Source: Candidatus Woesearchaeota archaeon (GTDB lineage: Archaea > Nanobdellota > Nanobdellia > Woesearchaeales > GW2011-AR4). Taken from it: DNA of 17,624 nucleotides. Position numbers and translations under genes: made by a program. This document shows, in pieces, positions 1 to 5,895 of the stretch. The notes below the pieces were generated by a model that searched no databases, was not told the origin of the DNA, and saw only the letters and a program-made list of their open reading frames with translations. Numbering within the stretch: position 1 is the stretch's first letter; the number at the start of each line of letters is the position of its first letter. The DNA is taken from the NCBI GenBank assembly GCA_030751755.1, contig JASMFO010000064.1, positions 1 to 17,624 of the forward strand, written 5' to 3'.

Positions 1-840
1 TAATGAATTTACAACTAAAGGCAAAGTTGTAGTTTTCATGTAAGGGCATATGTTGCAGAATGAATGAAAATTTTTGTCAGGAGCATCTTCTCTTAATTTT
101 TCTGTCATACCGCATTCTGTAACAACAATAAAATCCTTTGCCTTGTCTAGTTTTGCAAATATTGCCATTCCGCCTGTTCCACAAATATGGTCTGCTACTT
201 GTAGTATGTCTGTCCTGCATTCAGGATGCGCAATTACCATTGCATTTGGATTTTGTTTTTTTAAATCTGTTAAAGCCTCTGCATTTAACTCATGGTGTAT
301 AGAACAATAACCCTCCCATAAGATTATTTTCTTGTTTGTTTTTGACTGGACGTATTTTCCAAGGTTTTTGTCTGGGAGGAATATTATTTCTTCATTTGGC
401 AGGGAATTTACTATTTTAACTGCATTCATTGAAGTGCAGCAAACATCAGACAATGCTTTTACTTCAGCACTTGTGTTTACATAGCTCACAACAGCGGCTT
501 TTGGATGCTTCTTTTTCATTTCTTTAAGTTTTTCAGCAGTCGCCATATCTGCTAATGAGCAACCTGCTTCTAAGGTCGGAAGTAAGACTGTTTTTTTAGG
601 GCTTAATATCTTAGCTGTTTCAGCCATGAACTTAACGCCGCAGAAAAGGATAATATCAGCATCTGTTTTAGCTGCTTGTTTTGAGAGTTCTAAAGAGTCA
701 CCAATAAAATCGGCAATTTTATACATATCTGGAATCTGGTAATTATGGACCAAAATAACTGTGTTTTTTTGTCGCTTTAATTTTAGCACTTGTTCTATAA
801 GTTTATCTGTATCTTCCGTTATAGCTTGCTTAAGTTCCAT
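1..840 (-). CDS. nadA: Quinolinate synthase NadA (C-terminus cut off by the window edge)
   Basis: NadA condenses iminoaspartate with dihydroxyacetone phosphate to give quinolinate, the precursor of NAD, using a [4Fe-4S] cluster in the cytoplasm. Reading the minus strand from the ATG at 840 gives 280 open codons running off the left edge. Family motifs are visible: HNY at 32-34, GVKFMAETAKIL at 68-79, PTLEAGCSL at 88-96, WEGYCSIHHE at 175-184, HPEC at 205-208 and CNICP at 262-266. The three expected cluster cysteines are C94, C179 and C265, spaced 85 and 86 residues as in known NadA proteins. Only the last few residues appear to be missing. The start fits a leaderless transcript, with a TATA box 27 nt upstream. 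The gene is divergent from an NAD-kinase-like/winged-helix protein that may regulate it. No nadB or nadC is visible. The family call is very secure. Confidence 0.96.
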   Translation of the reverse strand, partial: MELKQAITEDTDKLIEQVLKLKRQKNTVILVHNYQIPDMYKIADFIGDSLELSKQAAKTDADIILFCGVKFMAETAKILSPKKTVLLPTLEAGCSLADMATAEKLKEMKKKHPKAAVVSYVNTSAEVKALSDVCCTSMNAVKIVNSLPNEEIIFLPDKNLGKYVQSKTNKKIILWEGYCSIHHELNAEALTDLKKQNPNAMVIAHPECRTDILQVADHICGTGGMAIFAKLDKAKDFIVVTECGMTEKLREDAPDKNFHSFCNICPYMKTTTLPLVVNSL

Positions 841-860
841 TCTTGCTGTTAAACAAATGC

Positions 861-868
861 TTTTAAAA
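861..868 (-). promoter_or_regulatory. TATA box of nadA
   Basis: The palindromic TTTTAAAA lies upstream of nadA on the minus strand. The first T of the TTTAAA core is 27 nt before the ATG at 840, the same spacing as at other first genes here, so the nadA mRNA is probably leaderless. Confidence 0.6.
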
Positions 869-912
869 TAATTATTGGATTAGGCAATTTATGTTGTTGA
901 TATGGAGATTAT

Positions 913-927
913 AGGCAAAATTTGCCT
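913..927. promoter_or_regulatory. Candidate operator between the divergent nadA and NAD-kinase-like/HTH promoters
   Basis: This is a perfect inverted repeat, AGGCAAA-A-TTTGCCT (7-bp arms around one base), 16 nt upstream of the TATA box at 943. A half-site AGGCAA recurs at 882-887, about three helical turns away and on the nadA side. The symmetry and position suit a dimeric winged-helix regulator, possibly the neighbouring gene product acting on both promoters. The role is inferred; only the palindrome is seen. Confidence 0.45.
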
Positions 928-942
928 GTTTATAGTAAATTA

Positions 943-949
943 TTTAAAT
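943..949 (+). promoter_or_regulatory. TATA box of the NAD-kinase-like/HTH gene
   Basis: TTTAAAT begins 28 nt before the ATG at 971, the spacing seen at other starts in the window. It lies inside the longer reading frame that opens at 902, so it argues for 971 as the true start. Confidence 0.6.
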
Positions 950-970
950 GAAGTTATGTTCTTAATCCTT

Positions 971-1951
971 ATGTATTTCATAACAAGCAATGATTCCTTA
1001 GATTCATTAGAATTAAGAAAAAAAGTAGTTTCGTACCTAAAAAAGAAAAGATTGAGATATATTGTAGGCAAAAAAATTGATGCAAATCCCGATTATATCC
1101 TTGCTATAGGTGATGATAACTTAATTTTAGAGACTTTTAGGAATTTAGGGAAAAAACAGATACCTTTGCTTGGGATCGCTTCCACACAAAGTTTTCTTGC
1201 GCAGTCAGATGCTGCTTCTTTCCAGCAGCATATAGATTTAATTTCAAAGAGAAAATATAAAATCTTTAAAAGGTCCGGGATAGTTGCAAGCTTTAATGAC
1301 CAAAAATATTCTGCTTTGAATGATATAGGAATATTTTCCTCTAAAAGCGCTTCTTTGATGAGATATTCCCTGAATCTTGACTTTGGCCAGTTATGGAAAG
1401 ACAATGCAGATGGAATCATTGTTTCTACTCCTACTGGCTCTACAGGTTATAGTTTTTCTGCTCATGGTCCTATAATACTGGGTGAGCCTGCAATATTGTC
1501 TATAACACCAATAGCTTCTATTGAGAAAAGGAGCGCAGTAATAGTGTCTAATGCTACCAGGATAAGCATTTCTGATATACAGACTGATTCTCCAATAGTT
1601 ATCATGGATGGTGCTGTAAGAGTTCCATTAAAGGCATCTTCTGTTGAAATAGAGAAATCAAAGTATGATGCCTGTTTTATTGAATTCTCCAAAGATTACT
1701 CAATTGAGAATAAACTGAAGAAAAGAACTTCTGTTTCAGCAACAAAAGAGACTAAAAGTTTACCGCCAAGTGCTAAATTAGTTTACAAAATACTTTCTTA
1801 TGAAGGCAGCTTGACACAAAAAGAAGTGATTAATATTTCTAATTTACCAGAAAGGACAGTTAGGTATGCATTGGAATTATTGTTGAAGAAGATGTTGATA
1901 ACTCAACAGCCTTATTTGAATGATGCAAGGCAGACTGTTTATGGGGTTTGA
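971..1951 (+). CDS. Degenerate NAD-kinase-like domain fused to a C-terminal winged helix; candidate NAD-responsive regulator
   Basis: 326 aa. Residues 1 to about 240 follow the NAD kinase fold. Residues 153-161 (TPTGSTGYS) match the TPTGSTAY substrate-binding motif, N117-D118 correspond to the usual Asn-Glu pair, and a late beta-strand carries MDG. The catalytic GGDGT loop is altered to GDDNL at 47-51: the Asp aligned with the catalytic base is kept, but the flanking glycines and the Thr are lost. The next loop, normally GxNxGxxGFL, reads GIASTQSFL. Residues about 263-326 form a MarR/IclR-like winged helix with recognition helix PERTVRYALELLLKKM and a wing. No usual NAD kinase carries such a domain. 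Together with the divergent nadA this suggests an NAD(P)-sensing transcription factor, analogous to NrtR or NadR but from another enzyme fold. It may still have kinase activity. The in-frame ATG at 902 was rejected because 971 matches family N-termini and the TATA spacing. Confidence 0.8.
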   Translation: MYFITSNDSLDSLELRKKVVSYLKKKRLRYIVGKKIDANPDYILAIGDDNLILETFRNLGKKQIPLLGIASTQSFLAQSDAASFQQHIDLISKRKYKIFKRSGIVASFNDQKYSALNDIGIFSSKSASLMRYSLNLDFGQLWKDNADGIIVSTPTGSTGYSFSAHGPIILGEPAILSITPIASIEKRSAVIVSNATRISISDIQTDSPIVIMDGAVRVPLKASSVEIEKSKYDACFIEFSKDYSIENKLKKRTSVSATKETKSLPPSAKLVYKILSYEGSLTQKEVINISNLPERTVRYALELLLKKMLITQQPYLNDARQTVYGV

Positions 1952-2035
1952 TTAATTCTTTTAAATACCGCTGGACATTCGTGCGTGAAGTTTATAAACT
2001 ATTTCTGGGTATAAATAAGATTCCCATAACATACC

Positions 2036-2043
2036 TTTATAAA
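2036..2043 (+). promoter_or_regulatory. TATA box of the RGG/zinc-ribbon gene
   Basis: TTTATAAA begins 33 nt before the ATG at 2069. The 10-mer TTTATAAACT occurs here (2036-2045) and again at 1991-2000, so a second, more upstream promoter is possible. Nothing else is seen between 1952 and 2068. Confidence 0.55.
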
Positions 2044-2068
2044 CTGAACCTCTATCTGAATTTGTAAT

Positions 2069-2527
2069 ATGGGAGACTTTGACCGTAATGCTGGAAGAGG
2101 ACGTTCTGGTAGGGGCAGGTCTGACAGAGGTCGTTCTGGTGGATTCGGCGGAGGACGTTTCGGCGGAAGAGACAGAGATGAAGGCAGAGACAGAGGTCGT
2201 TCTGGTGGATTTGACAGAAGAGGGGGAGGAAGAGACAGGCATTCTGAAAGGCATGAAATGCATTCAGCAGTATGTGATAAATGCGGCAAAGACTGTGAAG
2301 TTCCCTTCAGGCCAACCCAGGGAAAACCTCTTTACTGTAGTGATTGTTTTAAGGATAAAAGCAAGGAAGCCGGTTCAAGGTCTGAATTAGGGAAGCCAAG
2401 GAATAATGAAAACCTTGACCAGATCAACAAAAAACTTGACAATATCTTAAAGATACTGGAAGAACATGTTAAAGAAAAACCAAAGAAAAAAAGCCTAAAA
2501 AAGAAAGTTAAGACCTCAAAGAAATAG
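2069..2527 (+). CDS. RGG-repeat, zinc-ribbon, lysine-tailed protein (likely RNA-binding)
   Basis: 152 aa in three parts. Residues 1-62 are a low-complexity Arg/Gly/Asp/Ser region with RGRSGG and GGRD units resembling RGG boxes. Residues 69-94 form a four-cysteine zinc ribbon (C69, C72, C90, C93; C76 is extra) with the text CEVPFRPTQGKPLYC, a motif common in small archaeal and candidate-phylum proteins. Residues about 113-134 look like a short amphipathic helix or coiled coil (LDQINKKLDNILKILEEHV), followed by a very basic Lys-rich tail. Such composition points to RNA or ribosome association, for example a cold-shock-like RNA chaperone, but no specific function is known to me. It has its own promoter and is followed by the separately promoted cupin gene. 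The Gly/Arg region arose partly by internal DNA duplication. Confidence 0.85.
   Translation: MGDFDRNAGRGRSGRGRSDRGRSGGFGGGRFGGRDRDEGRDRGRSGGFDRRGGGRDRHSERHEMHSAVCDKCGKDCEVPFRPTQGKPLYCSDCFKDKSKEAGSRSELGKPRNNENLDQINKKLDNILKILEEHVKEKPKKKSLKKKVKTSKK
2123..2211 (+). repeat. 23-bp direct repeat within the RGG region
   Basis: An identical 23-bp segment occurs at 2123-2145 and 2189-2211, both in frame and encoding DRGRSGGF. Identity in third positions points to recent internal duplication or slippage expanding the RGG tract. Confidence 0.85.
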
Positions 2528-2557
2528 GATTTCTGGCAAAGTCGGCCTAACAAAATA

Positions 2558-2565
2558 TTTAAATA
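2558..2565 (+). promoter_or_regulatory. TATA box of the cupin gene
   Basis: TTTAAATA begins 28 nt before the ATG at 2586. The extended element CAAAATATTTA (2551-2561) recurs in the hemerythrin promoter (4220-4230), which suggests a strong shared BRE/TATA form. Confidence 0.6.
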
Positions 2566-2585
2566 ATACTTAATAATGCAATAAT

Positions 2586-2888
2586 ATGGATGAAAAAATA
2601 AATGAACTCATTGAATATTCTAAAAAAGGAATTTTAAGCAAAGAAATTGTGAAGAATAATAAATTGAATATTACTTTATTCTGTATGGCCAAGGGAACAG
2701 AGATATCTGAGCATACATCCACAAAACAAGGATTCGTTTACATAATTGAAGGGGATGGTCTTTTCAATCTTGAAGGAAAAGACATAACAATGTCATCAGG
2801 AGTGTTTATCTACATGAAAGACAACGCAACTCATTCTCTAAAGGCTGATGAGAATACTAGTTTTATCCTTGTATTAACCAACAGTTAG
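2586..2888 (+). CDS. Small single-domain cupin
   Basis: 100 aa. After a short N-terminal helix the sequence shows the two cupin motifs: HTSTKQGFVYIIEGDG at 43-58 (H43 as a likely metal ligand, with the typical Y-I-I-E-G-x-G turn) and a second motif ending THS at 82-84 (H83). The second His of the canonical HxH pair in motif 1 is Ser, so metal binding may be weaker or use fewer ligands. Length and layout match small archaeal and bacterial cupins linked to stress or metabolite binding, with no assigned substrate. It is monocistronic with its own TATA box and converges on the GTPase gene. The fold call is confident; no specific function can be given. Confidence 0.85.
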   Translation: MDEKINELIEYSKKGILSKEIVKNNKLNITLFCMAKGTEISEHTSTKQGFVYIIEGDGLFNLEGKDITMSSGVFIYMKDNATHSLKADENTSFILVLTNS

Positions 2889-2930
2889 TTAAGGAATTTT
2901 AGCTCCAAGAAGAAGCTATACAATCTATAG

Positions 2931-2968
2931 AGAAAAAGAAACCAAAAAAGAAAAAAACTAAAAAGAAA
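2931..2968 (-). terminator. T-rich terminator of the GTPase gene (minus strand)
   Basis: Just past the minus-strand stop of the GTPase the transcript would carry successive T5-T7 runs. Oligo-U tracts are the known intrinsic termination signal of archaeal RNA polymerase. Confidence 0.5.
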
Positions 2969-2970
2969 TC

Positions 2971-3693
2971 TTAAAGTTTTATCTTTCCATTATGCCAGTC
3001 CACCAAAACAGAAACAGCAGCTCTTCGTTCATCAATTTCCCCTTTCTTGAGAAGCATATGCCTTTTTTTCCCCACTTCTAAAAGGATGCTGTAAGAATCC
3101 AAAGTCATATCTACATCATAATATTTTCCAAATTCCGAAGGATTGTTTTTCTTAAAGATGTAAATCAATTTAGTAGCAACCAAATCTGGATTTTCCAGTT
3201 TAGACGGGCTGATTCCGGACACCAAGCCTAATCTAACTTCATCCCTGTCCGCAAAAGGAACAATGCCCGGAGTGTCCATAAGCATAAAACCCTTACCGGC
3301 TATAAGCTGCTTGCCATGAGTAAATCCTGATTCAGAGCTGGTTCTGGCTTTGCCTCCGGAAGATAATTTATTGATTAAAGTGCTTTTTCCGGTATTTGGG
3401 TAACCAATAACAGCAACCTTTCCTTTTAACAATTTTTTAAGTTCAGAAATATTCTCAGAATTTTTGGAAGATACTAAAACACATCTGGAGTTTTTGAATT
3501 CAGTTTTTATCTTATCCAGGGTCTTTTTAGAGACAATATCAACTTTATTAACAACTAAGATGAGCTTTTCCTTAGCCATTTTCTCCAGCCTAGAAATTCT
3601 GGTTATATTAGGGAATCTGGCATCTAGAACTTCAAGCACAATATCTGCATTTCTTACAATGTTTTTAACAACTATCCAAAATCCCTGTTTCAT
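2971..3693 (-). CDS. Circularly permuted GTPase of the YlqF/YawG (RbgA-like) family
   Basis: 240 aa. The G motifs appear in permuted order: a DARFP segment at 24-28, G4 NKVD at 49-52, G5-like SSK at 75-77, then G1 GYPNTGKS at 97-104, a Thr in the switch region (GFTHG, 123-127), and G3 DTPG at 140-143. This order is diagnostic of the YlqF/RbgA, YawG and Nug1 GTPases, which act in late large-subunit ribosome assembly. The residues after about 155 form the usual helical C-terminal domain, shortened relative to bacterial RbgA. The start at 3693 is supported by a TATA box 27 nt upstream. The gene is divergent from the zinc-ribbon gene at 3775. A role in 50S assembly is inferred from the family. 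Confidence 0.93.
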   Translation of the reverse strand: MKQGFWIVVKNIVRNADIVLEVLDARFPNITRISRLEKMAKEKLILVVNKVDIVSKKTLDKIKTEFKNSRCVLVSSKNSENISELKKLLKGKVAVIGYPNTGKSTLINKLSSGGKARTSSESGFTHGKQLIAGKGFMLMDTPGIVPFADRDEVRLGLVSGISPSKLENPDLVATKLIYIFKKNNPSEFGKYYDVDMTLDSYSILLEVGKKRHMLLKKGEIDERRAAVSVLVDWHNGKIKL

Positions 3694-3714
3694 AATGGGA
3701 CATAACTAAGTCAG

Positions 3715-3722
3715 TTTAAAAA
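3715..3722 (-). promoter_or_regulatory. TATA box of the permuted GTPase gene
   Basis: Read on the minus strand the box is TTTTTAAA. The TTTAAA core starts 27 nt before the ATG at 3693, consistent with a leaderless mRNA. Confidence 0.55.
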
Positions 3723-3746
3723 GGTTAAGGGAATTTCCCAAAACCA

Positions 3747-3753
3747 TTTAAAC
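3747..3753 (+). promoter_or_regulatory. TATA box of the two-module zinc-ribbon gene
   Basis: TTTAAAC begins 28 nt before the ATG at 3775, the usual leaderless spacing in this window. Confidence 0.55.
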
Positions 3754-3774
3754 AACCTATGTCTTCAAAACTTT

Positions 3775-4131
3775 ATGTACATACCTAAAAGATACGGTCA
3801 GAGCAGAGTTGATTCATGTCCATTCTGCAGGAAGACTGCAACAACAAAGAATAAGCAGCAGGTTCCGGTATGTTATGCTCATAAAACAAGCATACTAAAA
3901 GACCTTACCTGTTTCTGTGGAGATTATCTGGAGCTGAAAGACGGGAAGTTCGGAATATATTTCAACTGCACTAACTGCGGCAATATTAACATTAAGAAAG
4001 CTTTAGAAATGAATCCTGAATTGGGAGAAGAGCCTAAAACAGAAGAAAAAACAGAAAGCAAACCTAAAGAAAGTAAAGATAAAAAAGAAATAACAATAAC
4101 TTCTGATGAAGCGGATTTAAATTATAGTTAA
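3775..4131 (+). CDS. Small protein with two zinc-binding modules, probable nucleic-acid binding
   Basis: 118 aa. The first half carries two metal sites: C15-x2-C18 with C33-x2-H36, and C46-x-C48 with C65-x2-C68. The N-terminus (KRYGQSRVDSCPFC) and the stretch CTNCGN after KFGIYF resemble a conserved archaeal family of uncharacterised zinc-ribbon proteins, similar in style to topoisomerase C-terminal zinc ribbons. The last 40 residues are a charged Lys/Glu-rich tail, probably disordered. The start is fixed by the TATA box; an ATG at 3759 is out of frame. The gene is divergent from the ribosome-assembly-type GTPase. DNA or RNA binding is inferred from the zinc modules; no precise role is recognised. 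Confidence 0.85.
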   Translation: MYIPKRYGQSRVDSCPFCRKTATTKNKQQVPVCYAHKTSILKDLTCFCGDYLELKDGKFGIYFNCTNCGNINIKKALEMNPELGEEPKTEEKTESKPKESKDKKEITITSDEADLNYS

Positions 4132-4132
4132 T

Positions 4133-4198
4133 CATATTTTCCATCTCCAGGATTCTTTGTCTCTTGAACTTAGAAAAAAAGTCAGTTCAAATACATAA
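4133..4198 (+). pseudogene. Possible remnant of an NAD-kinase-like N-terminus
   Basis: In the gap before the hemerythrin gene, codons from 4151 read DSLSLELRKKVSS and then hit TAA at 4196. The NAD-kinase-like protein upstream has NDSLDSLELRKKVVS at residues 7-21. With one residue gapped, 12 of 13 positions are identical, while the DNA differs mainly at synonymous sites (for example TTA versus CTT for Leu). That pattern suggests a decayed paralogous gene start rather than a recent DNA copy. The segment is very short and chance is not excluded. Confidence 0.25.
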
Positions 4199-4226
4199 AC
4201 TGCTTTAAAATCCGCTCGGCAAAATA

Positions 4227-4234
4227 TTTATATA
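4227..4234 (+). promoter_or_regulatory. TATA box of the hemerythrin-nurA transcript
   Basis: TTTATATA begins 30 nt before the ATG at 4257. This spacing favours ATG 4257 over the upstream in-frame TTG at 4245. Confidence 0.6.
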
Positions 4235-4256
4235 AAGCAGTCCATTGCTAAGTAAC

Positions 4257-4805
4257 ATGAACACTGAAGAAAAACCTACAAAGATACTTTCAGATGAGCA
4301 TCAGAATATATTAAAGGTAATCGATGCATTAACTAAAGAATGCAATGTTTTGGAATCGGGAAAGGAATTAGACAAAGATTTCTTTGAAAAAGCAATTGGT
4401 TTTATACGTAACTATGCTGACAAATTTCATCATGCAAAAGAAGAGGATATTTTATTTGTGGAGTTATGCAAGGATACTGTAAAAATGCAGTGTAATCCTG
4501 TGCAACAAATGTTATATGAACATGATTTAGGGAGGAATTTTGTAAAAGGCATGGAACAAGGAGTAAAAGAAAACAACAAAGCAAAGGTTATAGAAAACGC
4601 AAGAGGATATGCGCAATTGCTTCAGGAACATATTTACAAAGAGGATAATATTCTATATCCTATGGCTGATGAGGCATTAAATCAACAAATTCAAGAAGAT
4701 ATATTGAAGAGATTTAAACTGGCAGAGTGTGAGAAGTTTAAGAAAGGCGATGAAGAAAGCTATCTATCCTTTGTGAAAGAACTTAAAGATAAGGCAACTA
4801 ATTAA
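4257..4805 (+). CDS. Hemerythrin HHE-domain protein
   Basis: 182 aa. A four-helix bundle with di-iron ligand pattern is visible: H15 in the first helix (SDEHQNIL), H59-x3-E63 in HHAKEEDILF, H89 in MLYEHDLGR, and H125-x3-E129 in QEHIYKEDNILYPMAD. These match the HHE hemerythrin layout, so the protein probably binds a non-haem di-iron centre and O2 or NO. There is no signal peptide, so it should be cytoplasmic. Unlike many HHE regulators it has no extra domain, only a 45-residue helical tail. It is followed after a single base by the NurA-like nuclease, so the two are surely co-transcribed. A role in oxygen sensing or repair under oxidative stress is inferred. Confidence 0.9.
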   Translation: MNTEEKPTKILSDEHQNILKVIDALTKECNVLESGKELDKDFFEKAIGFIRNYADKFHHAKEEDILFVELCKDTVKMQCNPVQQMLYEHDLGRNFVKGMEQGVKENNKAKVIENARGYAQLLQEHIYKEDNILYPMADEALNQQIQEDILKRFKLAECEKFKKGDEESYLSFVKELKDKATN

Positions 4806-4806
4806 A

Positions 4807-5856
4807 ATGCAACAAATCTATGACCAAATAATAAGCTTGGTAAAAAACAATATTTCCAATATTGAAGATAATTATGTCCAATTCTCAGATTCCAATTACA
4901 AATCATTTAATTTTGATAAAAATAATTTTCAAGAGATTAAAAACTCAGAATCAAAGAATAAGATAGCATTCATTGATGGTGGTAGTGCTGAAATAATAAA
5001 ATCTCCAAATTTTTCCTTAAACCTAATAAGAGTCTATTACACAATCTATAAGGAAAATAAGAGAATTACTACAAAAAAGCATGATTTTTATGTTTTTGTC
5101 AATGCAAAAGAAAAAGACAATGAAATATTTTACGATTGTAAGTTTATTGGAGGCAATGAAAACTTCATCCCAGATAAAGAGGATTTATTTCTAAGCTCTC
5201 TTGATGAAACAATAAAGCAAGGTATAACAAGAGCAAGCATTTCAAATGTTGCTAATGTAATCAGAAGATTTTCAGAGATAAAAACAGCATCTATGGTGGC
5301 AAGATTATTAGAAAAAGAGGATATTGTGGTTTTGGATGGCTCATTGCAATGCACTTTTACAAATGAAAAAAAATATTTTGAGGAATTATACAAAAAAGCA
5401 GAAGAAAAAAATGTTATTATTTGTGGATTGAGCAAAACTACTACATTAATGACAGACCGCGGTAATAGTATAGCAAATGCTTTGAATAAATTCAATATTA
5501 ATGGTAAATGGATTTATTATCCGGTTGCAGAAATTAAAAGCAATAACCATAAAGCAGAAATGGCTTTTGTAAAATTGCATGAAAGCTCAAAATACACATT
5601 CAGGTTTGAAATATATAAAGAGCAAAAACAACACATTAATGAAGTTATAAATCTAATTTCAAATAGTTGCAAAGATGCTGTTTTTGTTGGCTATCCCTAT
5701 GGTTTAATTGAAGCAGACAGACAAGCAAGAATTTCAAATCGGGAAAAAGATATGCTAATAACTCTATTCTCAACAAAGTTCGGAAAAGACTGGGAAAAAA
5801 TAAAAGAAAGCTTAAGCAACATAGATGCGCATGAAATTCTCGATAGTATGGGTTAA
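4807..5856 (+). CDS. nurA: NurA-domain nuclease
   Basis: 349 aa. NurA is an archaeal nuclease with 5'-3' exonuclease and ssDNA endonuclease activity that works with the HerA translocase in end resection. The sequence shows the NurA catalytic pattern: D57 in FIDGGSAEI, D177 in VVLDGSLQ (the two metal-binding Asp motifs), a central YPVAEI, and the C-terminal GYPYGLIEADRQARIS, which carries the third acidic site. Length is typical (about 330-450 aa). The start codon lies one base after the hemerythrin stop. HerA, Mre11 and Rad50, the usual partners, are not adjacent, so this may be a stand-alone or divergent NurA. Nuclease activity is inferred from the family. Confidence 0.88.
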   Translation: MQQIYDQIISLVKNNISNIEDNYVQFSDSNYKSFNFDKNNFQEIKNSESKNKIAFIDGGSAEIIKSPNFSLNLIRVYYTIYKENKRITTKKHDFYVFVNAKEKDNEIFYDCKFIGGNENFIPDKEDLFLSSLDETIKQGITRASISNVANVIRRFSEIKTASMVARLLEKEDIVVLDGSLQCTFTNEKKYFEELYKKAEEKNVIICGLSKTTTLMTDRGNSIANALNKFNINGKWIYYPVAEIKSNNHKAEMAFVKLHESSKYTFRFEIYKEQKQHINEVINLISNSCKDAVFVGYPYGLIEADRQARISNREKDMLITLFSTKFGKDWEKIKESLSNIDAHEILDSMG

Positions 5857-5865
5857 ACAAAAAAC

Positions 5866-5873
5866 TATATAAA
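5866..5873 (+). promoter_or_regulatory. TATA box of the PfkB-family kinase gene
   Basis: TATATAAA begins 30 nt before the ATG at 5896, at leaderless distance, and lies just past the nurA stop codon. Confidence 0.6.
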
Positions 5874-5895
5874 CCCATAAAGTCCAAATTAGATT

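Noticed and set aside
74..310. Plus-strand ORF of 78 codons near the left edge
   Set aside because: It is antisense to nadA, whose minus-strand frame carries all the family motifs.
902..970. Upstream ATG extending the NAD-kinase-like protein by 23 residues
   Set aside because: The extension covers the palindrome and the TATA box, does not resemble NAD kinase N-termini, and 971 has the standard leaderless spacing.
1952..2068. Possible small RNA gene between the NAD-kinase-like and RGG genes (several TATA-like boxes)
   Set aside because: No C/D-box pair, stable hairpin or terminator was found; the boxes are adequately explained as promoter elements.
2903..2974. Lysine-rich reading frame after the cupin gene, like a lost C-terminal tail
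   Set aside because: The A-rich tract is better explained as the T-rich terminator of the minus-strand GTPase gene; no other coding sign was found.
4245..4256. TTG start for the hemerythrin gene
   Set aside because: ATG 4257 is 30 nt from the TATA box and begins directly before the conserved first helix; TTG would add only four residues.
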